Shown here in pieces: positions 26,977 to 36,645 of a DNA stretch of 44,360 nt. The translations under genes were made by a program, and so were the position numbers. Each line of letters begins with the position of its first letter. Position 1 is the first letter of the stretch. The stretch is from Treponema sp. (GTDB lineage: Bacteria > Spirochaetota > Spirochaetia > Treponematales > Breznakiellaceae): positions 1-44,360 of the forward strand of contig JAIRSU010000124.1 of NCBI GenBank assembly GCA_031255285.1, given 5' to 3'. Under the pieces are notes generated by a model. The model worked only from the letters and a program-made list of their open reading frames with translations. It made no database searches and was not told the origin of the DNA.

Positions 26977-27660
26977 ATGATAACGTTAAAAGACGTTTCT
27001 AAAATTTATCCGATGGGTAAAATGTCAGTCGATGCTCTTAAAGGCGTTAATCTTGAATTTCAAAAAGGCGGTTTTGTCGCCGTAGCTGGACCGTCAGGTT
27101 CCGGTAAGACGACTCTTATGAATATAATCGGGCTTATCGACGCTCCTACTCAGGGCGATGTCTTTATCGGTGGTTGTGAAACAAGGACGTTTAACAGACG
27201 CGATCTTACACGGTTCAGACGGGAATATATCGGCTTTATCTTTCAATCGTTCAATCTTCTGCCTGTTCTCAATGTGTTTGAAAATGTGGAATTGCCTCTT
27301 GTTCTTAATAAGAGTACGATTTCAAAAGCGGAACGCAAGGAGCGCGTGGGGCATATTCTGAAGCTGGTGGAACTCACGGACAGAAGCGACCATCTACCGA
27401 TGGAACTTTCAGGGGGACAACAGCAGAGGGTCGCTATAGCACGGGCTTTGGTAACGACTCCAAAGATTGTGCTTGCAGATGAGCCGACTGCTAATCTGGA
27501 CTCTGTAACGGGGGAGAAAATTCTTAAATTGATGAAGGATATAAATCGCCATCAGGGGACGACGTTTATATTTTCTACCCATGACCCGGATATTTGGGCT
27601 ATGGCAAACCATGTCATTTTCCTGCGCGACGGTACGGTAGAATCGGAGGAACACCGGTGA
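26977..27660 (+). CDS. ABC transporter ATP-binding protein, LolD/MacB type
   Basis: GPSGSGKTTLMNIIG, LSGGQQQRVAIARAL, VLADEPTANLDS. Confidence 0.95.
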   Translation: MITLKDVSKIYPMGKMSVDALKGVNLEFQKGGFVAVAGPSGSGKTTLMNIIGLIDAPTQGDVFIGGCETRTFNRRDLTRFRREYIGFIFQSFNLLPVLNVFENVELPLVLNKSTISKAERKERVGHILKLVELTDRSDHLPMELSGGQQQRVAIARALVTTPKIVLADEPTANLDSVTGEKILKLMKDINRHQGTTFIFSTHDPDIWAMANHVIFLRDGTVESEEHR

Positions 27661-29111
27661 TAGAACAACTCATCTTGCGCAACGTTTGGCGAAACAGAAA
27701 AAGTAGTCTTATCATTCTATTGCTCATTCTTATCATAACTTTCGTGTTCTTCATCGGCAACAGTATCATCAATAGAACGGTGCAGGGACTGCGCGAGGTC
27801 TATATCAACGGCATTACCGGCGACGTGGTGATTGAAAAAGCCGAAGATGTCACAATGAACCTCTTCGGCGCGAATATAGCAGTCGTCGATGAATTCTTTA
27901 CTATTCCCAGCGTACCTGCATATGACAAAATAGTCGATATTCTCGCAAATGACTCTCGTATTGTCGGCTTTACTAGTCAGGTTTCGAGTAAGGCGTTTCT
28001 GGATCTGGAAAATTACCGGGAGCCGGTCCTGATTTGCGGCATCTCGGCGGATACTTATTTCCGTCTGTTCTCGTCTATAGAGCTGGTTCGCGGCGAATTT
28101 TTAAAAGACGGCGAATTGGGCGTCATGATTTCTATGGAAAAGGCTCGCTCTATTGAAAAAACGATTGGCAGATTCCCCGAAATAGGCACGGAGATTCTTC
28201 TTACGTCAGGCGGCGCTATCGGATTCAGAATACGGGAAGCACCGCTTGTTGGTATATTCCAATACAAAAACGCGGGACAATTTATGAACGAAATCATTAT
28301 CACCGACCCGCGAACTGCACGTGCGCTTTCTACTATTCAAACCGCAGTCTCCGATGTGAAAACTTCTCAGCAAGCTGCAACGATTCTAGAAACTATGGAT
28401 ATAGACACCCTCTTCGGAGAGGACGCCACATTGCTTCAAACTGAACCGGAAACAAGCATCGAAATATCGCCCGATACGGTCCAGTCTCTTTTAAGAGTCG
28501 ATGCAAACTCTACCCAAACAGAATATTCAGACGAAGGCTGGAATTTTCTTATAGTGCGTCTTAAAAAAAACGTCTCTGCGCCGCGATTCATCGCCAGGTT
28601 GAATCGTAAGATAGCAGAATACGGGGCTGTAGCGATTGATTGGCAGACCGCGGCGGGCGAGTCGGCTGCAACGCTCATCATCATTCAGACGCTTTTTAAT
28701 AGCGGACTGACCTTGGTCATCATCGTGGGAGTCATGGCGATTATCAATATACTCCTCATTTCTGTATTCAAACGTAAACGTGAAATAGGCACCCTCCGCT
28801 CTATAGGAGCTTCGGATGGAAATATCCGCAATCTTATTTTGGGCGAAAATCTCGCGTTATCCTGCATCGCGGGGTTCTTGGGTGTATTCATCGGCATTCT
28901 TATACTAACTAGTATAAATAATATGCATATAAGTATACCGAATCGACTTTTGGCGTCTCTTTTGGGCGGTCAAACGTTGGCTATTGGCATATCTCTGCAA
29001 AGCGCAACAGCTTCTTTCGTTCTTGCCGTAGTAGTGGGGTTTACCGCTTCCTTATATCCAGTCGAAGCGGCCGTTCATATCAAGCCAGCCGATGCGTTGC
29101 GTGATAAATAG
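27657..29111 (+). CDS. ABC transporter permease, FtsX/LolE-like
   Basis: N-terminal TM, large periplasmic loop, INILLISVFKRKREIGTLRSIGASDGNI; GTGA overlap with the ATPase gene. Confidence 0.9.
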   Translation: MIEQLILRNVWRNRKSSLIILLLILIITFVFFIGNSIINRTVQGLREVYINGITGDVVIEKAEDVTMNLFGANIAVVDEFFTIPSVPAYDKIVDILANDSRIVGFTSQVSSKAFLDLENYREPVLICGISADTYFRLFSSIELVRGEFLKDGELGVMISMEKARSIEKTIGRFPEIGTEILLTSGGAIGFRIREAPLVGIFQYKNAGQFMNEIIITDPRTARALSTIQTAVSDVKTSQQAATILETMDIDTLFGEDATLLQTEPETSIEISPDTVQSLLRVDANSTQTEYSDEGWNFLIVRLKKNVSAPRFIARLNRKIAEYGAVAIDWQTAAGESAATLIIIQTLFNSGLTLVIIVGVMAIINILLISVFKRKREIGTLRSIGASDGNIRNLILGENLALSCIAGFLGVFIGILILTSINNMHISIPNRLLASLLGGQTLAIGISLQSATASFVLAVVVGFTASLYPVEAAVHIKPADALRDK

Positions 29112-29213
29112 GAGGTAAGGGAGAGTGAGGAAGAATAAGGTGTTATTAGAGGGGCTTATCGGCTTCAAACTTCGCCTGCTAATAAATGCCTGGTTTTCAA
29201 CTCTTCAAAAAAT

Positions 29214-30515
29214 ATGAAAATATTAACGCTTTTTCAAATCGCTTTAAAATATCTTCTCCGCTATCGGCAGAGGTATTTCTTTCTTTTCTTGGCTCTGGTT
29301 TTTGGATTTGGTGTTATAACCGCCATAACATCGCTCAAAGAGGGTATGATAGAAATGCTTTATCAGACCGCACAGGCGCATTACGCGGGAGACGTTATGG
29401 TGTTGGGTTATGACAATGCTTCTGTCGGGCAAACGCTTCACTTGCGGAAGTCGGATGCCGACGCGGTATTTGAAGCTATTCAAGAAATGCAGCTTCAACC
29501 TGACCGCATCATCGTCCGCTCTAACTTTATGAATAATGCTTCTCTCTACTTCAGTGGACGGGTCGTCCACCTTAAATACGTTACCGGCGTTGATTGGGAC
29601 GACGAATCTGCTTATTTTAACAGGATTAATTGGAGTGCAAAACCAGAACGACTGGAGGAAGATAGTATACTTATTTCATCGCCTACGGCGAAACAACTCG
29701 GAATCGGACTAGGCGACAGCCTTGTTTTAGAGGTATACGATTACTGGGGACAGCGAAATACGGGTTCATTCACGATTGCGGGCGTTATCGACGACAAGAG
29801 TATATTCGGCTATTTCAAATCCTATATCGCAAAAGACGCGCTCAACCGTCTGGTCGGATTCGACGACGGAGACTGCTCCATGATTGGGCTTTTCTTTAAA
29901 GACCGCAAGAACATCGCGCAGAAACAGGCTCTTCTCCAGACGGTGCTTGAACGTCGTATAAACATGGGGCCTATTCTGCGTAACCGAGATGATTTTGCCA
30001 CGGAAACTGCGGCATCTTTCACGGAACTACGAGCTTTCGTGCTTACCCTTGGAGTCTATCTATCGGAATTGTCCGACTTGCTGAACGCGATGAATGTTCT
30101 CTCCTATTTGCTTTTCCTGATGATGCTCGTCATCATCTTTGTGAGCGCCTTCGTTACCTACCGATTGATACTTTATGAGCGTACCAAAGAATTGGGAACC
30201 ATGCGCATTATCGGTTTTCAAGAAGAAGACATCGCTGGGGTCCTGGTGATGGAAGCCGCGTGTCTCGCCATTGTCTCGGTCTTCGTGGGTTTTTTCCTTT
30301 CCCTGCTATTGGTCAGGTTGTTCTCTTTCCTGCCTTTCACGCAAATCCCCAGTTTTGAGATTTTTATGAAAGACGGGGAGCTATTCGCTCTATTCAATCC
30401 GCGAACTGTGCTATTCAACGCTTTCGCTGTGTTCTGTGTACTGCTGCCTGCTCTGGGGACGCCTGCTCATTTCTTATCAAAGGAAACGCCTGCACAGATG
30501 TTACGAAGTGAATAG
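29214..30515 (+). CDS. ABC transporter permease, FtsX/LolC-like
   Basis: TYRLILYERTKELGTMRIIGFQEEDIAGVLVMEA; MacB-PCD-type architecture. Confidence 0.9.
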   Translation: MKILTLFQIALKYLLRYRQRYFFLFLALVFGFGVITAITSLKEGMIEMLYQTAQAHYAGDVMVLGYDNASVGQTLHLRKSDADAVFEAIQEMQLQPDRIIVRSNFMNNASLYFSGRVVHLKYVTGVDWDDESAYFNRINWSAKPERLEEDSILISSPTAKQLGIGLGDSLVLEVYDYWGQRNTGSFTIAGVIDDKSIFGYFKSYIAKDALNRLVGFDDGDCSMIGLFFKDRKNIAQKQALLQTVLERRINMGPILRNRDDFATETAASFTELRAFVLTLGVYLSELSDLLNAMNVLSYLLFLMMLVIIFVSAFVTYRLILYERTKELGTMRIIGFQEEDIAGVLVMEAACLAIVSVFVGFFLSLLLVRLFSFLPFTQIPSFEIFMKDGELFALFNPRTVLFNAFAVFCVLLPALGTPAHFLSKETPAQMLRSE

Positions 30516-30722
30516 TTTTTTCGCTTTGACCATACATACCATTTGTAGAGATTGATAACTCCCATGCCTCTAGGTGTGGATTTTCACAATGATTCTCTAT
30601 AAAAAGAACTACTCTTGATCGAGCCGTCTATTCTTTACTGGATACGGTTTGTGTTTCATTAAATTCTTAAAATTTGTATAAAAAGTAGAATTCTTTTTAC
30701 AAAGGTATTATATTCTAATGTA

Positions 30723-31493
30723 ATGACTGATATGAAGTGTAAATTAGGGATAATATTTATATTACTTTATGGAGGAGGGCTTTTTGCGATCTCCGATACA
30801 GAGCTTCTGAAGAATGCAGACGCATTGGTAAGTTATTACGGCACTGATTTTTCCGCCGAGTATACTATTGTGCAGACCAAACCTGGAGAGAGCAGTTCTA
30901 CGACGATAGCCGCGGTCTTTCGTCGAGACTCTCAAGAAACTTATGTGATGATTATCCTACAGCCTAGCATCATTAGAGGCCAGGGCTATCTGAAGCAGAG
31001 TAAGACCTTATGGTTTTACGACCCTGAAAGTAAACGTTTCAACACGACGAGCAGTAGTGATAGGTTCCGCAATACTAATGCAAGAAATTCAGACTTCACC
31101 CGTTCAACCCTGTCAGAAGATTACAGGGTTGTCTCCGGGCAGGATGTCATGCTGGGAAAATTCAAGTGCAGACTATTGGACATGGAAGCTGTCGCTAAAG
31201 GACTTGAATACCCCATAATGAAAATCTGGATAAGCGAGGATGGACTTGTTCGTAAGACCGAAGATTACAGTCTTGAACGGAGGCTTCTGCGGACATCCGC
31301 AGTGGTGGACTATTACCAGATGGGGGGGCGTTTTGTTCCAAAACAAGTACTCTTTGTCGAAGAGCTTCTTGGTGCAACCGTTAACAATGTCTTCATAAAA
31401 GAAAAGACGTTGGTAACGGTTGGTACGCCCAAATTTGACAAGGTTGCGGACTCCGTGTACTCGAAAACTTTCTTGGAGAACGTAAATCAGTGA
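30723..31493 (+). CDS. outer-membrane lipoprotein-sorting protein (LolA-like fold)
   Basis: Signal peptide; GQGYLKQSKTLWFYDPESKRF, MKIWISEDGLVRKTEDYSL typical of the family. Confidence 0.8.
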   Translation: MTDMKCKLGIIFILLYGGGLFAISDTELLKNADALVSYYGTDFSAEYTIVQTKPGESSSTTIAAVFRRDSQETYVMIILQPSIIRGQGYLKQSKTLWFYDPESKRFNTTSSSDRFRNTNARNSDFTRSTLSEDYRVVSGQDVMLGKFKCRLLDMEAVAKGLEYPIMKIWISEDGLVRKTEDYSLERRLLRTSAVVDYYQMGGRFVPKQVLFVEELLGATVNNVFIKEKTLVTVGTPKFDKVADSVYSKTFLENVNQ

Positions 31494-33082
31494 GCATTCC
31501 GCGTCGCGAGTGTGACGATAGCAAATTTTTTTTTAGAAGGTTCTACTCGCTTTTATGCATTGCGTTATCGAGTACCATTTTTGTTTATTTGGTACACGGG
31601 CAAGAGTTGTACGAAGATAGTATATTGATGGAGGGTAATATTGATATAGATTCTCTGTTTGGGGAACCACATGAGTCGGTGGATGTTCAAAGGCCATCCA
31701 CACCTGTTCGTTCCGGTTTATTAGCTGTTGGAGAATTGACAGAGGGTAATATTGATATAGATTCTCTGTTTGGAGAATCGCCTGAGTCAGCGGCTTCGGC
31801 ACCAAAAGCGGTGGAGAATACGCCGCCTAAAGAGCCGCCCAAACAGCCGTCTATCATCGCAGTGATGAAGAGGAAAGGCTTTACTATGAAAACCGGTTAC
31901 AGTTTTTCGTTCGGTTCCTCAACGGGGTGGGAGGAATCACCATGGTTTTGGGGAGAAGAATATCAAGATAAGGATACGACAACTAAAAAGGTTAATGCGC
32001 CTCATACAACTACAGCCGATTTGTATTACACTTATCCTGGGGTTATTATGACCGCATCACTGGACTTCACCTATCAGATTTCAAACGAGCTGAAGGTAAC
32101 GAGCGCTTTTTCGTACTCGTTTCCAAGATTCACGTTTACCGTAGGCGACTTTTATTTTGATTATACGATCAAGAATAAAGTATTCTTTCGTGCGGGGCGT
32201 TTTACTTATAAATGGGGTGTTTCGACTAATTACCCTTACACCGACTTGTTGGCGCGTTTTCAGTCGCCTTCATGGTTTACAGAGCATACCTATAACAGAG
32301 CCACGAATCCATCCGGGGATTATTTTGGCTCCACGGCTGGTAAAAACGACATTTATAAGGCACGGGTAGACATTCCCATAGGTATAGGCGGGATACAAGC
32401 AATGATACGACTAAGAGATGACTTTTTTAACGAGCAGAATAAACGAAATGAACTGATCGCCTATGGCGGCAAGTACAACCTTGCCTTCAAATGGGCGGAT
32501 ATCAATATTGGCGCGCTATATCAGGCAATTCTTCCTCTGCGTAGCTTTCTTTCCTTAAAAAGCACTATAAAGGACACGGAAGTCTATGCGGAGGCAATGA
32601 TGTCTGCTCGGTACAAAAATTGGGATTATTGGACTTTGTCTTGGAATTTCGGCTTGTATCAGGACTTCTTTAAAAAAAAGCTTAGAGTAAATGGGGAAAT
32701 CTATTACAATGGTGAAAAAGACGCTTTTTGGGTGAGGGAGGCTGACCTAGAGAGAGGTAACTTGGAAGAGGAAAATTCACCTCTTATAGAAGGGTTTAAT
32801 TATATGGTGAATATCGTCTACAAACCGGGGTGGCACTCTTTGAATCTGGGGGTTAGAGCCGCTTATGCGATAGCTGAAAACACTGGAATGGTGGTGCCGG
32901 GAGTAAAATTTTCACCGTCTACAGGCGTTACCGTTTCGCTCGCGGTTCCATTTGCTTTCGGAAGCCGTCATGGGACGTATTATAGAGGTATGTCTAGTGA
33001 CTATAAGACATACAACAGACCTTTTAGCATTGTTCTGGGAGTGTCCATTGATGGTAGTTACAGTTGGGGAAAGTATGATTAA
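31490..33082 (+). CDS. predicted outer-membrane beta-barrel protein
   Basis: GTGA overlap with the LolA-like gene, hydrophobic N-terminus, C-terminal alternating strands; internal duplicated EGNIDIDSLFGE motif. Confidence 0.6.
   Translation: MSIPRRECDDSKFFFRRFYSLLCIALSSTIFVYLVHGQELYEDSILMEGNIDIDSLFGEPHESVDVQRPSTPVRSGLLAVGELTEGNIDIDSLFGESPESAASAPKAVENTPPKEPPKQPSIIAVMKRKGFTMKTGYSFSFGSSTGWEESPWFWGEEYQDKDTTTKKVNAPHTTTADLYYTYPGVIMTASLDFTYQISNELKVTSAFSYSFPRFTFTVGDFYFDYTIKNKVFFRAGRFTYKWGVSTNYPYTDLLARFQSPSWFTEHTYNRATNPSGDYFGSTAGKNDIYKARVDIPIGIGGIQAMIRLRDDFFNEQNKRNELIAYGGKYNLAFKWADINIGALYQAILPLRSFLSLKSTIKDTEVYAEAMMSARYKNWDYWTLSWNFGLYQDFFKKKLRVNGEIYYNGEKDAFWVREADLERGNLEEENSPLIEGFNYMVNIVYKPGWHSLNLGVRAAYAIAENTGMVVPGVKFSPSTGVTVSLAVPFAFGSRHGTYYRGMSSDYKTYNRPFSIVLGVSIDGSYSWGKYD
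31631..31779 (+). repeat. two near-identical about 34-nt direct repeats within the barrel CDS
   Basis: GAGGGTAATATTGATATAGATTCTCTGTTTGG(G/A)GAA at 31631 and 31742, offset 111 nt (37 codons). Confidence 0.95.
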
Positions 33083-33272
33083 TTTCTTTGATCCCCCCCC
33101 CCCCGTAGAATTCTTTGTGATAATAGGAAAGGGGGACGGGGAGGCGTTGTTTGAGGGAATCCCGGATTGTCCGGTTATTTTTTATTTTTTACAAGCGCCG
33201 CAAGAGCGTACTAGAGAGCGTTCTCTAAACGGTTTCCCTTATTTGGGTGGTGGCGTAACTATAGAGGAGTAG
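33075..33272 (+). other. 65-codon short ORF carrying a C12 tract, coupled to manC
   Basis: ATG overlaps the upstream stop (ATGATTAA); MINFFDPPPPVEFF...VTIEE*; stop 2 nt before the manC ATG. Confidence 0.45.
33093..33104 (+). repeat. poly-C homopolymer, 12 nt
   Basis: gatCCCCCCCCCCCCgtag. Confidence 0.97.
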
Positions 33273-33274
33273 GC

Positions 33275-34351
33275 ATGAAAACGACAGCCGTCATAATGGC
33301 AGGAGGCAGAGGAGAGCGTTTTTGGCCCACGAGCAGAGAGAAATGTCCGAAACAGTTTCATTCACTCACAGCAGATGGGAAAACGTTGCTCCAACTGACA
33401 AAAGAAAGAATAGTTGATATTGTACAGACTGAAGACATCTTTGTGGTAACGAATAAGAAATATGCGGATTTGGTACGCGAGCAATTGCCGGATGTACCGG
33501 TTGAAAACATACTTGCCGAGCCTGTAGATCGCAATACCGCACCGTGTGTTGGGTTTGCCGCAAGCGTGATAGAGAAAAAGTATGGCGACGCGGTGATGAT
33601 AGCGCTCCCAGCCGATCATCTTATAAAGTCAAGTACCTTGTTTTGTGATTCGTTAAAAGACGCTATTGATACTGCGGAAACAAGAGATGCGCTCGTTACC
33701 ATAGGCATCATGCCTGTGTATCCTGAAACAGGGTACGGGTATATCCATTTCAGTAAGAACGGTGGCAATATCTACAAAGTATTGAAATTCATCGAAAAAC
33801 CAGATTTTGATAAAGCAAAAGAATATTTCGATTCAGGCGAGTATTTGTGGAACAGCGGTATGTTCGTATGGAAGGCATCGGTCATCTTAAACGAAATGCA
33901 GAAATTGATGCCCAGCTTGATAGAAGGGCTTGAAAAAATAAAATACTGTTACCAAACAGAAGCTTTTGATAATATTCTTGAAGCTGTTTATCCGAGTTTT
34001 AAGCCACAATCCATAGATTATGGTGTCATGGAGAAAATAACGAGTTTGAACAGGGTTTACACCATACCGGGAAGTTTCGGATGGAACGACGTGGGAAGCT
34101 GGCTTGCCTTAGAACGGGTTCGTCCCATAGACAAGAACAATAACGCATTACAAGGAAACGTAGTCAACATAGACTGCCGCGACGTACTGGTCCGTGGAAG
34201 CGAAAAACGTCTGATTGCTCTTGTGGGTTTAGAGGGTATCGTAGTTGTAGATACAGATGACGCTCTGCTGGTTTGTAACAAAGAAAACACGCAAGATGTT
34301 AAAAAAGTCGTCGAGTTCTTGAAAACGTATGACAAGAAGGAATATTTATGA
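33275..34351 (+). CDS. manC: mannose-1-phosphate guanylyltransferase
   Basis: VIMAGGRGERFWPTSREKCPKQF, FVWKASVILNEM, IDYGVMEK, GWNDVGSW. Confidence 0.93.
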   Translation: MKTTAVIMAGGRGERFWPTSREKCPKQFHSLTADGKTLLQLTKERIVDIVQTEDIFVVTNKKYADLVREQLPDVPVENILAEPVDRNTAPCVGFAASVIEKKYGDAVMIALPADHLIKSSTLFCDSLKDAIDTAETRDALVTIGIMPVYPETGYGYIHFSKNGGNIYKVLKFIEKPDFDKAKEYFDSGEYLWNSGMFVWKASVILNEMQKLMPSLIEGLEKIKYCYQTEAFDNILEAVYPSFKPQSIDYGVMEKITSLNRVYTIPGSFGWNDVGSWLALERVRPIDKNNNALQGNVVNIDCRDVLVRGSEKRLIALVGLEGIVVVDTDDALLVCNKENTQDVKKVVEFLKTYDKKEYL

Positions 34352-35511
34352 ATATTGCCTTTAATATCCAGCCGTTACTGTCCGATACAAAAACAGGAGT
34401 TGGGTACGCGGAAGAACACCTTGTTAAAGCGTTGATAGCTCAAAATGCTTCCGATACGTTCTTTCTTGAATTTTTTAGTCAATTTGAAAAAAATGTGGAG
34501 AAAGTCAACTTTTACCTCAAGGAAAATGTAAGAACAAGTATTTGTAGTTTTTTTTATTGGGAGCTTTATCGATTGATATCCGCCTTGTTTCCCTTACCGT
34601 ACTGGTGGTTTTTTAGAACAAAAGCAGATGTCGCTCATTTTTTTAACTTCATCGTTCCCCCCGGCGTGAAAGGCAAAAAAATCGTTACTATACACGATCT
34701 CGCATTTAGACGTTTTCCGGAAACGGTGCGGGCGAAGACGAAGTATATGCTTAAGTGGGGTCTGGCGAAAGCCATAAAAAGAGCTGACAGAATCATAGCG
34801 GTTTCCGAATGGACGAAACGAGAAATTTTACGATTTTATCGCTATCCAGCAGAAAGAATCGATGTTGTTTACAATGGAGTCGATCCATGTGTCTACCGTA
34901 CCATGCTTGACCCTATGGATATAGAACGTGTGCGTAAACGGCGGTGTATTCCGGAGAGCTATATTCTCTATCTGGGAACTATTGAACCGCGGAAGAATCT
35001 GGAGCGCCTTATCAAAGCATACAGTCTATTGAAGAGCAAACACCCTGATTCACCTGCCCTAGTACTTGCAGGTAAGAAAGGCTGGTGTTACGAGCGTATT
35101 ATCCAAGCATATGAGGAAAGTGCGGCGCGTGAAAGTATCATTTGGATAGGCTATGTTGCAGAGGAAGAGAAACCGTTTCTGCTTGCCGGAGCCATATTTT
35201 TTTGTTTTCCTTCGCTTTATGAAGGCTTTGGAATGCCGATTCTAGAAGCTTTCGCCTGCGGAACACCTGTCTTGACCGCAAATAACTCTTCGCTCGCAGA
35301 GATCGCCGGAGACGCTGCTTTTTTTGTAGATGCCTTGTCAATACAAGATATATGCGATAAACTAGAACAAATGTATATCAATGTAGACGTTCGGGCAAAT
35401 TTGCGCCAGAAAGGTTTAGAGCGAGTAAAACAATTCTCTTGGGAGAAGTCCGCCGAAAAGCTTCATAGTATATATGAGACGGTACTTAAAGAAGAGGTAA
35501 GTTATGGATGA
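34348..35511 (+). CDS. glycosyltransferase family 4
   Basis: ADRIIAVSEWTKREILRFY, YLGTIEPRKNLERLI, PSLYEGFGMPILEAFACGTPVLTAN. Confidence 0.92.
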   Translation: MNIAFNIQPLLSDTKTGVGYAEEHLVKALIAQNASDTFFLEFFSQFEKNVEKVNFYLKENVRTSICSFFYWELYRLISALFPLPYWWFFRTKADVAHFFNFIVPPGVKGKKIVTIHDLAFRRFPETVRAKTKYMLKWGLAKAIKRADRIIAVSEWTKREILRFYRYPAERIDVVYNGVDPCVYRTMLDPMDIERVRKRRCIPESYILYLGTIEPRKNLERLIKAYSLLKSKHPDSPALVLAGKKGWCYERIIQAYEESAARESIIWIGYVAEEEKPFLLAGAIFFCFPSLYEGFGMPILEAFACGTPVLTANNSSLAEIAGDAAFFVDALSIQDICDKLEQMYINVDVRANLRQKGLERVKQFSWEKSAEKLHSIYETVLKEEVSYG

Positions 35512-36631
35512 TAAGATAAAAGTACTTCAAGTGAATAAATTTTACGCACCGTGGGTAGGAGGAGTAGAACGAGTAGTTCAAGATATAGCGGAAGCCTTAA
35601 GCGGCAAGGCTGACATGAGAACACTTGTTTGTCAGCCCAAAGGGAAAGGTATAACAGAAGTATACAACGGGGTATCTGTAACCCGTGTGTCGAGTTTTGG
35701 AATCTTGTACTCTATGCCCATATCTCTTGATTTTTTTTGGAAACTCAGAAAAATGTCTAAAGATGCCGACATTCTCCAGTTCCATAGTCCATTTCCCTTG
35801 AGTGACTTTGCATATCTTTTATCTGGTTACAAGGGAAGGGTGGTCATCTGGTGGCACAGTGACATAATCAACCAGCAGTTTTTGGCGAAATTAATTAAGC
35901 CGATTAGCCGCTTGTTCCTTAAACGAGCGGATTTAATCATCGTAGCGACGAAGAATCATATTGAAAGTTCCGATCTTCTGAAGCCGTTCGCCTCAAAATG
36001 TAAAATTATTCCGTTTGGCTTGAAGTTTCCTGATTTCGAACACATCGGTGTGGTGAATTTCTTAACAGGGAAGCTCGCGAACCCCGGTAGCAAGAAACTG
36101 CTCTTTGTTGGTCGGGTCGTATACTACAAGGGCGTAGATGTTCTCATCAACGCGATGAGCAAGGTAAACGGTGCGGAGCTTTTTATCGCTGGGAGCGGCG
36201 TACTGGAAAGCGATTATAAAATGCTCGCTGAAAAGAACGGTGTGATAGATAAGGTGCATTTCTTGGGGTACTTGTCGTTTGAGATGTTGAAATCCGCGTA
36301 CAAAGACTGTGATATTTTCGTATTCCCGTCTATTGCGAATATCGAGGCTTTCGGCATCGCGCAGATGGAGGCGATGTTTTACGGCAAACCAGTGGTGAAC
36401 ACCGACTTACCGACTGGCGTACCGATAGTAAGCCTGCACGGAGAAACTGGATTCACAGTAAAGCCCGGCGACCCTGGCGTGCTTGCGTCTGCGATTCAGC
36501 GTTTAGTAGACGACGAGGCGCTCCGTCTGCAATTCGGGGAGAATGCTGCGAAACGTGTGAGAGAAAATTTTGATATCGAGAAGATGATTGACAGTCTATA
36601 CGCTGAATATGAGAAACTAATACAAAGATAG
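35504..36631 (+). CDS. glycosyltransferase family 4
   Basis: FYAPWVGGVERVVQDIAEAL, LLFVGRVVYYKGVDVLINA, FPSIANIEAFGIAQMEAMFYGKPVV. Confidence 0.93.
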   Translation: MDDKIKVLQVNKFYAPWVGGVERVVQDIAEALSGKADMRTLVCQPKGKGITEVYNGVSVTRVSSFGILYSMPISLDFFWKLRKMSKDADILQFHSPFPLSDFAYLLSGYKGRVVIWWHSDIINQQFLAKLIKPISRLFLKRADLIIVATKNHIESSDLLKPFASKCKIIPFGLKFPDFEHIGVVNFLTGKLANPGSKKLLFVGRVVYYKGVDVLINAMSKVNGAELFIAGSGVLESDYKMLAEKNGVIDKVHFLGYLSFEMLKSAYKDCDIFVFPSIANIEAFGIAQMEAMFYGKPVVNTDLPTGVPIVSLHGETGFTVKPGDPGVLASAIQRLVDDEALRLQFGENAAKRVRENFDIEKMIDSLYAEYEKLIQR

Positions 36632-36645
36632 GAGAAATTGGTAAA

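Noticed and set aside
31322-31328. G7 tract in the LolA-like gene as a phase-variation site
   Set aside because: Seven residues is short and common by chance; kept only the C12 and T9 tracts.
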